A stretch of 64,000 bases of DNA, taken from Hysterangium stoloniferum (lineage: Eukaryota; Basidiomycota; Agaricomycetes; Hysterangiales; Hysterangiaceae). Position numbers and translations under genes: made by a program. This document shows, piece by piece, positions 1-12,345 of the stretch. Position 1 is the stretch's first letter. Every line of letters starts with the position of its first letter. The DNA is taken from contig WHVD01000117.1 in the NCBI GenBank assembly GCA_015178975.1, positions 1 through 64,000 of the forward strand. The letters run 5' to 3'. Below the pieces are notes generated by a model that saw only the letters and a list, made by a program, of their open reading frames with translations, ran no database searches and had not been told where the DNA came from.

Positions 1-204
1 AGTGTACTGATTAGAGAGGTTGACGTGGAGGGAAGAGATAGGGGGAATAAAATTTTCTTTAGCGAATTTACGTATTTTATATTAATTTCAAGCTCCGCTC
101 GGTTATTGAAGTGAAAGGCCGAGGGGGAAGAAAGTGGGGGGGGTAGAGCTAGAAGTAGATAAACAGTGTTGTCGTTGTAAGGATGTGAAATGATCATTAA
201 ATTC

Positions 205-3200
205 GATAAATAGTCTTGTAAGCTCTAAGAAGAGCGGGAGCGTTACGAAGGTCATTGCCGTTTAACCAAGTGTCCTCCTCCGGTCCATATCCTTTCCATC
301 GAACCTGGAAAAGGAGTCGATTTCGATGCTTTTTGTGCCCTACTATAGCTTCTACTTCGTACTCCTCGTCGTTACGATTGAGTTCCTCGAGGGTTCTCGA
401 GTAGCTCCCTGGATCCGAATTCCTTAGGGGAGAGGTGGTACTTTTTAAGATGGGTCTCGATTAATCACTGGATGTAATTGATATTCCAAGGGAATGTGGA
501 GTCGGAAGACTTGAGGATTGATCTTTTCCAAGACCTCGAATGGCCCTATCCGTCTTTGTATAAGTTTTCTTCCGGGTCCCTTGGCTTCGACGAGCTCGAG
601 AGAATGGGGATTAATCAGAACATAATCTCCCTCTGAGATATCTTCCACTAATCTCCGTCTCTTGTTGTAACTGCGAGCTTGGGTTTCTTGTGCTCACGCA
701 ATCGAATCCCACACTGCTTGTCGGTGATTTTCCAATTATAAGATCCATTGGTCGGCTACAGGGCTATCCGATAATTCTCTGGGAACCACAGGGTCATCCC
801 CTCCTAGACAGCTAGACATTCCTCTTGGTAAGTAGCCCATCAGCAAAAAGGCTGGCACATAGCTTTTTGAGCTTTGAACCGTCGAATTGCAGGTATGAGC
901 CACTACTTGAGTCCATTTAGACCATTCCTCCTTTGAAGAGGCACAGTACGCTCTGAGCATTTGCTCCACAATAGCATTAGCGTTCTCCGTTTGACCGTCG
1001 GTCTGAGGATGGTGGGACAAGGATACTGCAAGGGCACTTCCGTATACTTTGCAGACTTCTCTCCAGAACCTACAGGTCCATCTCTTGTCTCGATCACAGA
1101 TTATCCTTGAAGGCAGGCCGAAAGGAGCGGCTACTTTATTCACGAAGATTCACGCGAATCCTTCTGCGGATAGATCTGAAGTGGTGGGTTCACAGATTAA
1201 GAAACGCGTGAGTTTATCCACGGTGACGAAGATGGCGGAATAACCACCCTCTGTAGAAGGAGGCAATCCGGTAATCAGGTCCATCGAGACAACCTCAAAC
1301 GGCCTTAGGGGTACATCCATGGGTCGAAGAGCTCCTTGTCGAGCGGAATGATCAATTTTAGTTTTCTGGCATATATCGCAGCTGCGAGCATACGCCACGC
1401 AGTCCTGCAACATCCTCGGCCAGAAGAAACGGTCTTTCATCAGATTAAACAGCCTGTGGCCACCTGCATGAGCTCCTTCAAAAGGATTATCATGTATCAG
1501 CTTGAGTATGGTTGTCGTCATGCTGCTAGGAACACAGATTCGACTTTTCCAGTCCGAATCTCGAAAGAACAATAGCTTATTCTTGCCGATAAAATAATGC
1601 GAAGGAGTGGCTACCATGTTTGGAGAAATGGGATCGGCGGCATAATAATTCCTGAAGGCGGGATCTTTCTGGTATCCATCGCGAAGTTCCTTAGCGTAAT
1701 TCTCATCGATCTCTATAAGCAATTGTGGATTCGAGAGAGTAAAATCTGCCTCATCAGTCTCATTGTTTCTGGGAAGGTTGTGCAAGTCCCATTTCGTTTG
1801 GGGACCTCTTCGACGGTTCTGACAGGTTCAACTAACTCGTGATGAGTGAGAAAGACGGCCTTTTCTGCTGGTTTGTTCTCCCATAACGTCTCGTTGTCAT
1901 TCTGGTTATAAGAATCCACTACGATTGGTAAGAGATCGTCTCTCACGGGGCTAGCACAGTCAGGTACTCGAGGAAGTCTAGATAATGGGTCAACGTTGCT
2001 GTGTATCCGTCCTGCTCTATGTAGGATTTCCAGACCGGGGTATGCAGCGTATACTGCCCCCCATGCAGCCAGTTGACGATTAGTATTCTCGTAAGATCTG
2101 GCCCATTGTAATGCCGCATGGTCAGTGATCAAAAGGATATGTTCTCCCTCGATAAAGGGCTGGAAATGGACCAATCCTTCTTTAGCAGCTAACGCTTCTC
2201 ACTCTGTGGCTGAGTAGTTACATTCCGCTTTCTTGAGCATACAGCTCCAATAGGTGATAATGTGTTCGACTGTGACACTGGTGTCATCAAAATCTGCGGC
2301 CCAGGAATCTGTCCAGGTGAATTCCGGCTCCTTGGTTTTATAACAAGTAACAAAAATGGGGATGTCTCGTGATTGATCGAAAGCTGCCCTTGCTTGGGCA
2401 TAAATTTTCGTATCCTTTAGGTCCTTAAGTGTCATTTTTTGTATTTGCTGGAGGCAACATCCCAGCACGAAGTCCGAAGCGTCTGTGTATAACCTATAAG
2501 GCATACCGCTCGCAGGGTGTCCAAGTACTGGAGCTGAACTCAATGTAACTTTGATGTCTTCAAAAGCTCGGGCGTGTTCTGAATCCCAATGCCAATGAAC
2601 TCCTTTCTTTAAGAGGTTGAAAAGTGGAGCAACTGTCCAGGAGTAGAATGGTATGTAAGCAGAGAAGTACAGAACCATTCTGAGAAAACATTGAAGGTCT
2701 GCTATCTTAGAAGGTGTGGCTAATTCCAATATAGCGGCGACCTTTTCTTGATGGGTCGAAAAGCCAAGTCTAGACACCTTATGTCCTAGTAGTAGAATCA
2801 AATTATACCCCATGTAGCACTTTTTGGGCGAGAGAGTGATTCCCGCTGCAATGATGGCTTGTAGGACCTGGTCCAAATGCTCTAGATGATCGTCCCATGT
2901 CTTAGAAAAGATCACGATGTCATCAATATAAACTAGGCAGAATATCCATAAGTAGGGTGCAAGTACGGTTTGCATAACCCTTTGGAATATAGAAGGTCCA
3001 TTACGAAGTCCAAAGGGCATTCTCCTGAATTGCCACAGTCCTCGATGGGATCTGAAGGCTGTCTTCGGCTTATCTTCCTCTAACATTTCAAGTTGGGTAA
3101 AACCAGCTAGTGCATCGAAAGAAGATAAGATGTTGGATCCCGAGAGCACCTGCATGATTTCCAATTGACGCGGCAGTGGAAATTCATTGGGAACCGTTAG

Positions 3201-4598
3201 GCTGTTCAACTTTCTATAGTCAATCACTACTCATGGTTTCCCATTGCGATAGACGACAAAGGCTGGCGCCCCCCAAGGACTCTTGGACAGTTCAATCACT
3301 CCCTGTTGGAACCAAGTGTCCATTTGTTCATCAATGACTTTCCTATTAGCCGGGGAGGTTGGAAACATTGACATTGAAATAGGTTGTGCGCCATCTTTTA
3401 AGGGGACATTGACCTTGACATCTACTTGTCCTAAATGCCCGTCTACTCCAAAAGCTAGGACGTTCTTAGTTAATACTGACTCCAAGTGGGAGGAGACGTC
3501 GGTAGGGATGTCAGGACCTAAATTAACTAGCTTATGCAGATCTTCCGCGCGAAACGTTTCCGTGGTGGCAACTTCTGACATTTTGGGGCCTGCCGGGTTG
3601 AAATCGTCTGGAAGTTCCCATTCCAGGGGCAGCCCGGAAGATTGAGGATTAAGGACATGTTCCTCTTCTATTCTTGATAGACTTTCGATGAGATGGGCGA
3701 TCTTGGTTGCCGTCGACTGCATCGATGCCCTCTCAGTCGAAGATCTAGGAGTCTGGGCCCATTTGTTCGCGTCATGAATTAATCCAACGGTTTCCCCTCG
3801 TCTGATGATTCTTGGCGTCAGAGAGGGATTAGCGAGAGGTATCGCGGCATGTTCCCTAGAGATGGTGGTGGTGGGAGCAGCTAGTATACTCCCATTGTCG
3901 TTCTGCAAGACAACTCCCTCGACTATCCATTGGTCACCAATAAGATCTCCTACAAAGATTGGTACTAATCGAGCTGATTCCGGTTCTATAGTACAATCTT
4001 GTAAGGCCCATGCGACTCTTTCAGTACGCACTCCTTTGTCTGGTTTGGAAGTCAATTCAGACGAGTCATTGGCTAATTCCTCAAAGGGGATCTTGCTAAT
4101 CGAAAAGGTTAAAGGCTGCGGCTCCTTGGAAGAACTGGCTGGAATAGATCCTGCTCTCCCAGGCAAAATCAATCTGGAACCCAGCGGTTGGTCTCGCAGT
4201 GTCCCAATCTCATAGTTCATGTGAAAGTCTTCTCCAAGAAGGATCGGGACGGTCATACCTCGGACAATGTACGTCTCGGCGGTAAATTTGAGGAGTATAC
4301 CGGTGTCGTCCTCGAGATAAATGGGGACGTTGACGTATCCTAATACTTTGGCATTACCGGTAAGTTGTATGAGGCGCAGCTTGAGTCCTTGCTTGAGTTT
4401 AGGGTGGTCCTCTAGTTCCTTATAGAAATCCTCTGAGATTAAGGAGAGGTCAGCTCCGGCGTCCAGCCTGATTTTAATAGGATTTGAGGCTTCTGAATTC
4501 CCTACGTGTCCGTAGACGTGTAATGCTGAAATCCCAATACTGGAATATCCACCTGGAGGGTCCCTTCTGCGATAGATAATAGTCGAATCCTCTTTCAT
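205..4598 (-). mobile_element. pol region of element A (PR-RT-RH-IN-chromodomain)
   Basis: The protease shows an IRLDAGADLSLIS active-site motif. RT shows MIDYRKLN, FDALAGFTQLE and CLVYIDDIVIFSK. RNase H shows YTDASDFVLGCCLQQ. Integrase has an H-x-H, C-x2-C zinc region (SCDICQKTK) and the motif VDKLTRF; its core continues with the LSHHPQTDGQTENAN motif. The tail is a chromodomain with EYEVEAIVGHKK and VRWKGYGPEEDTW. These motifs are seen directly; the assignment is family knowledge. The region is broken. Confidence 0.92.
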
Positions 4599-4938
4599 AA
4601 GTCGACTGGATCGGGGGTATTGAACTCTAGGTCTTTTGCTTTCTTTTCTTGCAGCCAGTTTGACGTTCCTCCTGATACGTCTACCGTTAGGTACCTTGGG
4701 AGCATTCGAAATAGAGTCGTCCGCTTCAGAGTCTGACTCATCGCAAGGAATTAAGTCAGGTAATTGCCCTGGGTCGAAGGGGAAGCTCTCCTCCTCCGAT
4801 CCCTCTGACTCAGAGGGGTCTTCTATAACGTAGGTTTGACTTATTTCCTTAGATCGGTTCGCAAATGCGTCCTCGTCGATGATTTCCTCAATGGTGGGAG
4901 GTTCAGGTCACGATAAAACTCTTGTCTCAGTCAGACCT

Positions 4939-6406
4939 TCATGGTTCTGACGAATGAGCGTCTAGCCAGTCTCCTTTCTCAAGAAAATCATGGTCTGATA
5001 TAGAAACATAAACTTGCGATGTCTCGTTCTCATTCGAGGATGCTTTCACGTCTGAAACGATGTTGTCCTCTGGCTGAGGAAGGTAGACAGAAATGAAAAT
5101 CAATTCCTCATCAATGTTATGTACTTGTCCCTGTACACTTAATCCATAAACTGTTTCATAAGCCCTTTGATCCTCCGCCTCCTCCATTGGGTTCTGCATG
5201 GAGCACTTGTTAATAGAGACATAGTGCGACATCCTGCCCGCATGGGGGCAGTCGATCTTGAAATGCTCTAAGCTCCCACAAATCCAACACTCCTTCGGAG
5301 GCTTGGCGATGCTTTTCTTGTCACTTCGTTCGAAAAAGAACTTGCCGTGTTTCTTACCCTGCTTAGCGTTCAATCTCCTAGGGACGGTTTTATCCTCGAG
5401 TTCACCGAGGAGGACGTGGCCTCGATTAGTGGAGTCGATTTTTCCAGAGTGCTCCTCCTCATGCCAGGGATCCGACTCATCTTGCTCGGCAATCATGACT
5501 CTGGGTTTCTGAAACCGATAACGTTCTCGATGTGTTTGAACCCAAGCGTTAATCAGAGCCTCTTGTAAATTGTTCGCATAAGTCTGTAGGCTCATGATGT
5601 TGTCGATAGGTTGTCCCTGTAGAAGATAAAGCCATTCCGTGGGTAGTGTCAGGATAAGTCTGTGCGTTTCGTCCTTCCGGTTTTGGTGGAACCCATACAA
5701 GAATTGATAGAGCTTGACCCTTCGCTGAATGTAATGAATGGGTGTCTCATGATTGTGACCGGCCTGTCGAAATTTCATGGCTTCCCATTCTAGAGCCAAG
5801 GATTCACACCAACGAGTTCCAAGTAATCCTTCTACGATGCCCCCAAAGAAACGATCCGTGAGATTGACTAAATTCAGTGCGATGTTCATGGTCTAGGGTG
5901 CTCCACCAGATCTTAGCACTGCCGGTGAGTCGTCTTGGCAGAGCGACTCCCAACAATGTACTCATGGAGTCAGAGATCTCCAAGAGGCTCATAATATCCA
6001 TGATGTAATCCAACGCCTTGGATTGAGTCCCATTGTATTCGGGAAGGTCTGACCATTTGATCTTGATGTCGTTGGTGTAAAGAGTGATCCTTTTATCCTT
6101 AGGTAAGTCATCGATAGGTGCGCTGGCTCGAGGCTGCATCGGAGTTTGAAAGGGAGAGTTAGGTACTCTACCGTGACGCCCCCCACATCCCGAATTCCCT
6201 CCATAGCTTGAGGTACTAGAACTCCCAGATGAATTACTAGGAGGTCCTCCCGATGGCAGAAAGGGATTGGAGGAGATCGGCAGGGAATGGCGAGGATCGA
6301 CTGGATTCAGCGATCCTCGACCAGCAACCTGACCAGCTATACCCTCGGTGAATGCAGTAGAGAAAGACGGTCGACCCCTGTTGGCGACTGATCGATTCCT
6401 AGTCAT
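4939..6406 (-). mobile_element. gag region of element A
   Basis: The N-terminal part is rich in Ser, Gly and Pro. It is followed by a retrotransposon capsid-like segment (aromatic-rich, with WSDLPEYNGTQSKALDYI near its start) and then a CCHC zinc knuckle of the form CWICGSLEHFKIDC. This is the gag order of fungal Ty3/gypsy elements. It is a fossil, broken together with the rest of A. Confidence 0.85.
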
Positions 6407-6531
6407 AGTTGGTTCATCACCTATGTTCGTATTACCAGGGATTCATTTGAACGCGACGCGAGAGCGGTGAATTTCCTGATGGGGGGTAGGGCTAGGTTCT
6501 GTCGCGATCCCTCTCTCGATTTCGACCGTAT

Positions 6532-7603
6532 TCAAAGGTCGATGAGGTTGAGGTTGATAGAGGGGGATGCATATTTCCATTCCTTTTCCTGAAGACATTC
6601 TGCAACTTGCATCCTCATGTCTGATGGGAAGTCTTGCAAAATAATGGGACGATTGAGCGAATGAAGGAAACGGGTGTCGGGAGATCCATTCAGGGTATGA
6701 ACAAACGAGCTGGTTGTGGAGATGGGCGAATCGGGTACCTGGATGGAATCACCATAAGGGTAAAGCACTTTCAAAACCATCTTATCGAGTCTTCTCTGAT
6801 TTCGCCTTAACCAACCCCTTAAGGTAAAATACGCAAACAAAGAATTCCGACTAATCCCGTTAAGAGACTCCTCCAGCATCCGAATGTATATATACTGGTA
6901 GTCGACTTTAGGGACAATGTGATCCCCACCGAGTAGGACGTGAAGGATTTGTAACGTGTCATCGTGCATGCGGAGCGCTTCGAGGAATGTCTCTCATTCC
7001 CGCCTAAACAGGTCATCCTTAAGCAATTCTTTAGGGGTCATATGATTTACGCCCAGCCCATCGACTTACAATGGGATGCATACTACGCCGACCGAATTTC
7101 TACGGATCAGGTTACTCCCTTTGTGGAGGAGTACAATACGGACTACCCCCTCTTACCGGTGACTGTAGCAGTCTGGTTAGGTCGTTATCAGGCTATTTTA
7201 TCGGCGCAGGATCTATTCTTACGACCTGGAACCCTTGAGGACTTGACTCGCTCGATTCCCGAATGGTCGAGTGAAGTTACTTCTGTTATGGAAGGAGGGA
7301 GGACGGTTCTTAAACAAGAGGTGTTCGAACGGGTTCAGGAGCACAGGTAGTTTCAACCTTAGCTCTGGGGATGTTCAACTGCTCAGTTGACGGATGTTCT
7401 TCTCGTGGACTTGGAGGGGCATCTGTTGACGGTCCAGCTACTGCTTTGACGGAATGTCCGGGAGGAGCTGGTTTTTGAAAAGTCAATGAAGACTTCCTCA
7501 TGGTGACGTTACGGGGTGGTTCCAGTCTTGCAGGTCTTTGACGAGGTTTTGAACTACTCGGGGTCATCGAAGATTTCGGTGTTTGGTTCTTGCCAGTGGT
7601 CAT
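6532..7603 (-). mobile_element. leader region of element A with accessory coding remnants
   Basis: About 1.1 kb separates the primer-binding site from gag, long for a Ty3/gypsy leader. The minus strand holds a Pro/Ser/Thr-rich segment near 7.3-7.6 kb and a globular-looking segment near 6.5-7.0 kb (ending NLNLIDL) that match no gag, pol or host family I know. The plus strand is also open for 128 codons at 6964-7350. The region is a fossil; which strand was coding is unclear. Confidence 0.5.
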
Positions 7604-7664
7604 TTACGTGCTTAGAATTTGATAGTTGAAATAAATGTTTTTCTTCGTAGGGAAAGAGTGGTCC

Positions 7665-7678
7665 GGCTCGGATCACCA
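7665..7678 (-). other. primer-binding site of element A
   Basis: The minus strand reads TGGTGATCCGAGCC one base after the LTR end. It begins TGG, as expected for annealing to the 3' CCA of a tRNA. The tRNA identity was not determined. Confidence 0.65.
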
Positions 7679-7679
7679 C

Positions 7680-8309
7680 TGTGAAGAGTAGTGGAAGTTC
7701 TAACTGTTCTATATACACAGAATATCGACCGTTTAGGTACAACACTAAAATGTATTGACTGTCAAAGTCTAATACAGAATGAACGTGTATTGACTACTCA
7801 GTTCAATACGGTAGAAGGAAGTAGCTATCTAGAATAAGGTAGAGAGCTAAAACCAATAAGTAGAATCGACTGTCTAGTGCGATTCTGAACGACTGCTCGA
7901 GAGTAGAGTAGAGTACTAGAGAGTCGAATAATAGAATAGCATGGATGTGGTCCACGCGAGTAGCGATAAGGATTGAGTTTCAACTGGTACAGTTCGAAAC
8001 TCTGATAGAGTAGATAGCTAAAGCCTGTCTATGACGGTCGAGATGATACACCAATCACAACTTACAGGACACTAATGGGTGTCTGGGTAAGTCGTGGTTG
8101 CGGTGTAAAAAGTGTCTGAGTTCTAAACTACGGGCGCTAGAATACATAAGTCTGGCATGTGTGCGCCCACAAGAGTCGATGTACCGCATACATAGGTCGT
8201 CAAACTAATTATAGATATAATAAAAAAGAGAAAATAGAAATAATAAAGGAAATATAGTAAGAGCTCATCCGACTATATTTCCTGAGTGTATTTCGCCATA
8301 CCTCTCACA
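7680..8309 (-). repeat. 5' LTR of element A
   Basis: On the minus strand the block starts TGTGAGAGGTATGG and ends CTACTCTTCACA, giving TG...CA ends with a short imperfect terminal inverted repeat. It is followed after one base by a primer-binding-site sequence. A related solo LTR (53237-54606 before its own insertion) starts TGTGAAGGGTATG and ends CTCTTCACA and shares internal words, which supports both ends. It is about 630 bp. The left LTR partner is not in the window. Confidence 0.8.
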
Positions 8310-9007
8310 CTTGCAACCATTTTACATTTATGTCTTACTACTCCTTACCCTTGAGTCAGATGACTTTATACTGTTTGTTCCGATACAGTATAAGTACTAG
8401 CTACACAACATAACATAACCTCAGTCAATTCTTACCAAGCATGTCGACTGAGGTATGATACCTGTTATTTTTCATTACACGACATAACTAATATTTCTGG
8501 AGCAGATATTATATTTGTTATAAGAACTGTTAGTATACATGAAGAGGATTTATACTATGATAAGACAGATGACCAGAGGGCTGATCAAGGAAGCAAAGGG
8601 TGAAACAGATCATGAGAAGTAGATGATGAGGTGAGGAGACTAAATATAATGTACTAAACATTATTAACAGGGGTCTGAGGTGGCAAGTGACACATGTAAA
8701 GGGAATAGGAATGGGAGGGTGAGCAGGATGGAGATGGAATGGAAAAACAAAGGGTCAACTACCATAACAAACAAGTGTCAGGGGCACCATGAGTGGTAAT
8801 ACTTAGGGCAGGGGTTCTGAGAGTGAGTCAATGGTGGACTTTGTGCCTAAAACAGGTCACAGGGGTCCAAAACAATGGGATCCTAACAATTCACTGTAGA
8901 AGTATATATGGGGTAATGTGTTGAAATTATTGCACAAAGTTGTGAGAAAACAACAGTTATTATAATAAGACAGAAACTCATTTGAGACATCAAATAGATC
9001 CATATCA
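8310..9007. other. non-coding stretch right of element A
   Basis: No gene is visible. AT-rich, with purine-rich patches around 8560-8760. It probably contains older repeat debris but I could not assign a family. Confidence 0.5.
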
Positions 9008-9440
9008 TTTTCAAAATACAGAACATTCAAGACAAACACCTCGTAAGTGGGCATTGATCATGACTCATCATGAGGGCCTGTGTCAATAAGTCAAAGTAAG
9101 TCAAGGCAAAATGCATGTATGGATGCCTAATTGCACACAAAAAGACCCCCCCATGTGCATTGGCTTACATAGGGAATACATCAGTAAAATGGTATTTGTT
9201 CCAGATGGCTCCCAGAGGAGGTCCCCCCATTCTAGGAAGCTCCTGGATGTTGTGGAGTGTGCGGAGCATCCCAGAATAGGGGTACCTCCTCCCAGCATTT
9301 AATACCATTTTACTGATGTAGCCCTAATAGACACAAATGGATTTTTTTTAAAAAGGTCTCCCTGCAGGCTTTGTTGTTCAACTGAGAGTTAGCACTCTTG
9401 AAGAATCCATCAACACTTAAGCTATGTAAATAATAACACT
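9008..9440 (+). repeat. degenerate repeat, copy 1 (pair at 12085-12345)
   Basis: Matches 12085-12345 in the same orientation. Shared words include CGTAAGTGGGCA, TAAGTCAAGG and a later segment around CTGCAAGCTTCGTTG versus CTGCAGGCTTTGTTG. This copy is longer because a MITE and some flanking sequence lie in its middle. It carries no coding capacity, so it is either an old non-autonomous transposon or a local duplication. Confidence 0.55.
9179..9318. mobile_element. palindromic MITE, copy 1 (TA target site)
   Basis: A 140-bp element with perfect 18-bp terminal inverted repeats, CATCAGTAAAATGGTATT at the left and its reverse complement at the right, flanked by TA on both sides (9177-9178 and 9319-9320). 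The inner halves also pair (GGAGGTCCCCCCATTCTAGG against CCCAGAATAGGGGTACCTCC), so the whole element is close to a single hairpin. A TA duplication fits the Tc1/mariner superfamily. A second copy lies at 29672-29796. Confidence 0.85.
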
Positions 9441-10184
9441 CTTAATATTCAACTTGCGTGTTAATCGTTAGTACATAGTATTACAACAACTTATTTCACA
9501 GCCATTAATTTGCTACCTATCATCCTATACTTATCTCACTGTATTAATATTTTAAAATGTTTTTGTGGCATCGCACTAAGCAAGGTCATATCTGTTTTTA
9601 CTCTTTAAGCTTTTGTGGTCGACATCTTCCTGTTATATGCGGCTTTTTTTCTTCTCACTCTCTGACTTCTCTATTTTCGATGCATTATCTCAAAGCTACC
9701 TCCTATCATCGGCGGTGCGAAAAGAAGCAGAATAAACACAGCGTGACAGAAGTGTGTCGATATTGAGTCCAATTTAAGATTTCCCCGAGCCAGGGAAAAA
9801 AAAATACGAAAGAGGTGGCAGGGAACGTGCGATGCATTCACGTGGGATCAGTTTCTTAAAGTTACGCGAAGTCGAAATCAAACGTATCAATTCGATCCTC
9901 AGCCCGTCGTCCCTTCACCAAGCTCTTGCCTTGACTTCAAAGATATGGAAATTGGTAAATATTTACAAAAAAATGAAGAAATCTTCTGATGATCTTTTAT
10001 ATCAGTAGACAGTAACAAGAGGTGATCTGTGGACCAGGAATGGAGGGTTATTTAGGTTTAGTTTATGTTTGTGTCAAGTTGCAGGATTGCTTGAGATCAG
10101 CAGACGTGTACCGCCGACCGCTCTCTTGCAAATCTCCCGCGCTGTCACAGAAAGAGTAGCTCCATCCTCTATACTCCACGGGAT
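9441..10184. other. intergenic, no gene seen
   Basis: Contains only short open frames with no family resemblance. It lies downstream of the 10185-10989 gene. Confidence 0.5.
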
Positions 10185-10989
10185 CTAATCATTAGATTGG
10201 TTGGCGGGCGCGTATCTGTTGTATAGAAAGTTAGCTATGGATGGCGACGATGCGGTGAATAACATACCCTTGTGCCTCTCCAACCGTGAAAGAGATAATT
10301 GGCTGTCGTTCATCCCACATATCGGGGTGAGGCGATGTACTGTGTCCATAGTGAAATTTAGTGTTATCATCAGTTGAATTTGTATTTCAACTCACTTCCG
10401 ATGGATTTCCTCGACGTCTGAAACATCGTCATCATCAACTACCCCCATAGTGGTGGCAGGCGTTGGTGGCGTTGGTGCGGGAGTTGGAGGCGGTGCGACG
10501 GGCATGGCCAGCTCAGCCTGGTTGGCACTGGAGAAATAGTAGTAATTGAGCCCGCAATAACATACAAATTATATACAAAGAACATTACTGATGAATATTC
10601 CAGGTTAATTCCAAGTACTCCTGGAGAACACCTATGTGGGGGACATCGTCGATATCGTAGACGGTCGTGGGTGCAGTAGGCACCGCTGAGGGAATATCAT
10701 CCTGTGCTGCCATTTCACCATCTAGCCTTGATTCAGGATATGGGCCAGGGATAATGTGTTTGATTATCTCCGAGGGAACGATCAGATACCGCTGATCGGC
10801 AAGGTACAGCTCTTGGTGTGTTCCAACGCACACTGGAACCCCTGACATCACCTCTAGCCATTGTGGCGGATTTGATATCCAAATGCTGCATATGGCAAAG
10901 CTCCAGTCACACATCACACTTATCGGGTATCAACAGAAAACTCACAGTGTGCGACCGTTGTCTAGGATTACCCAGAGGGTTTCAGCCAT
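10185..10989 (-). CDS. unknown 191-aa protein, five exons
   Basis: I do not recognise the family. Exons read on the minus strand are 10946-10989, 10589-10885, 10396-10527, 10268-10339 and 10185-10215. All four introns (60, 61, 56 and 52 nt) are GT-AG and keep phase exactly, giving 192 codons including the stop, which argues for a real gene. The start is the ATG at 10989 (MAETLWVILDNGR); an upstream exon cannot be excluded. The N-terminal 90 residues look globular (WISNPPQWLEVMSG, RYLIVPSEIIKH). A Pro/Thr-rich linker (VAPPPTPAPTPPTPATT) and an acidic patch (DDDDVSDVEEIH) follow. There is no signal peptide or membrane segment. It is probably a fungal lineage-specific intracellular protein. Confidence 0.65.
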
Positions 10990-11810
10990 ACTGGGAATGT
11001 CCGATGGCCCACTGAGTAAAGCAGGTGAACGACTGATTAACAAGACTACGAGGTATTTGACTCAACTGATTGAAGGAAGAGCGAGGAGGTACCTGCATGA
11101 TTCACTTACTGCCTAAGCCAGGAGGAAGTAGGAAGGAAGAAAGGGATAAGCATAAATAAGAAAATAAGCGATGTCAGTTCGAAGCTGACGCGCCACAATG
11201 CCGCCGGAGCGATTGTGTTTGAACTTCCCGACGGTGTTGTAGCAATTCAGCGCTCTCAAAGGAACAATAGTTTGATCTGAATTTGGGTTCCTTCGGTGTC
11301 AGCGCCCCTTTATAATTCCACATCAGATACTTGAAGTGGTGTACTACTTTTCTGGAAATCTTTGTTTCCAAATTATGGATGGATCTTCCTGCGAGGAACC
11401 GACCCAGTCACCCGGACACATCCTGATTTAAAGATGCACTGCCCGCCCGCGGAAACTGTTGCTAGATTCCTCTATGGAGGGGATAATCAACAGTCTTCAA
11501 CATTGGCATGTGAAATGTCGGTAGTGGCAAGGAATGAGTCATGAAAAAATCTTATTTGTAACCCGCCCACTGCGATGACTGGTTCTGGTCTTTCAAGCTG
11601 TTTTGTTGCCATCCATCACCGAACAAGTATATTTTTGCAGGTACGTTCGCGAGCATGGTATTCTTGAACTGACATGAGACTGCATATACGAAATCCCCAC
11701 AGTCTTAAAACATCAACATCAAGGAAAAAGAACTTCACCGTACATCCGAGTTACTGCGCGACAGTGACGTCACAGGATATGGTGTACGAAGGACGGTTTT
11801 TATATCTATT
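10990..11810. other. intergenic, no gene seen
   Basis: Presumed promoter side of the 10185-10989 gene. No conserved coding or RNA feature was recognised. Confidence 0.45.
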
Positions 11811-12060
11811 AAAAATAGTATGAGTGGACTTATTGTAATACACAATCTACAGGGGTTTAATAGACTTGTAATAAGAGTACTTGTGTGTCAATCAATATGT
11901 CAGTTAGTGAATCACCTTCTAACATGATAGGTTTGGTGATAGTTTAGGTATACATGTGTAAAATCATGCATCAACCTCCCTGGGCATGGTCCACAATATG
12001 CATTTTCATATAAAAAGTTGAAGGAGGAGATGGGTGCTCCATCATTATGTCCAACATATT
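11811..12060. repeat. dispersed repeat, copy 1 (inverted partner at 29220-29446)
   Basis: The reverse complement of this block matches 29220-29446: both contain ATTGTGGACCATG, ACCTAAACTA, GAAGGTGATTCACTAAC, GTAGATTGTGTATTACAATA and end at ACTATTTTTAATA. There is no coding capacity. The partner lies inside the reductase pseudogene, so this is a mobile non-autonomous repeat. Confidence 0.65.
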
Positions 12061-12084
12061 ACTCCAGAAGTTGATTTCAAAATA

Positions 12085-12345
12085 TAATTTTCAAATACAG
12101 AGCATTCGAGACAAAGACAACGCCGTAAGTGGGCACTGATCACAACCCATCAAGGGTCCTGGTACAAGGCTGTGTCGAAAGGTAAACATAAGTCAAGGAA
12201 AAATGCGTGCATACATGTCTAATTGTCGAAAAGCATGCGCCTGAAGATCACACTGCAAGCTTCGTTGGTTCTCTTTTAATGGAGGGTCTGCGCTCTCGAA
12301 GAATAAAGTGTGCTAGGCAAGTTAATAACAACCACCACTAACACC
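12085..12345 (+). repeat. degenerate repeat, copy 2 (pair at 9008-9440)
   Basis: Direct-orientation partner of 9008-9440, without the MITE. It directly follows the 11811-12060 repeat, so the two blocks may be parts of one transposon. Confidence 0.5.

Larger units (their letters stand above)
1..8309 (-). mobile_element. Ty3/gypsy chromovirus A, 3' end beyond the window edge
   Basis: LTR retrotransposon fossil on the minus strand. In transcriptional order I see a 5' LTR (7680-8309), a primer-binding site, a leader with extra coding remnants (about 6.5-7.6 kb), gag with a CCHC knuckle (about 4.9-6.4 kb), protease (about 4.1-4.6 kb), reverse transcriptase with a YIDD box (about 2.7-3.4 kb), RNase H (about 2.0-2.7 kb), integrase with an HHCC-type zinc region and DDE core (about 0.7-1.8 kb) and a C-terminal chromodomain (about 0.2-0.4 kb). 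The pol order with integrase last plus the chromodomain places it in the chromoviruses. The 3' LTR lies outside the window, so age from LTR divergence cannot be judged. The element is broken, with roughly half a dozen interruptions. Confidence 0.93.
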
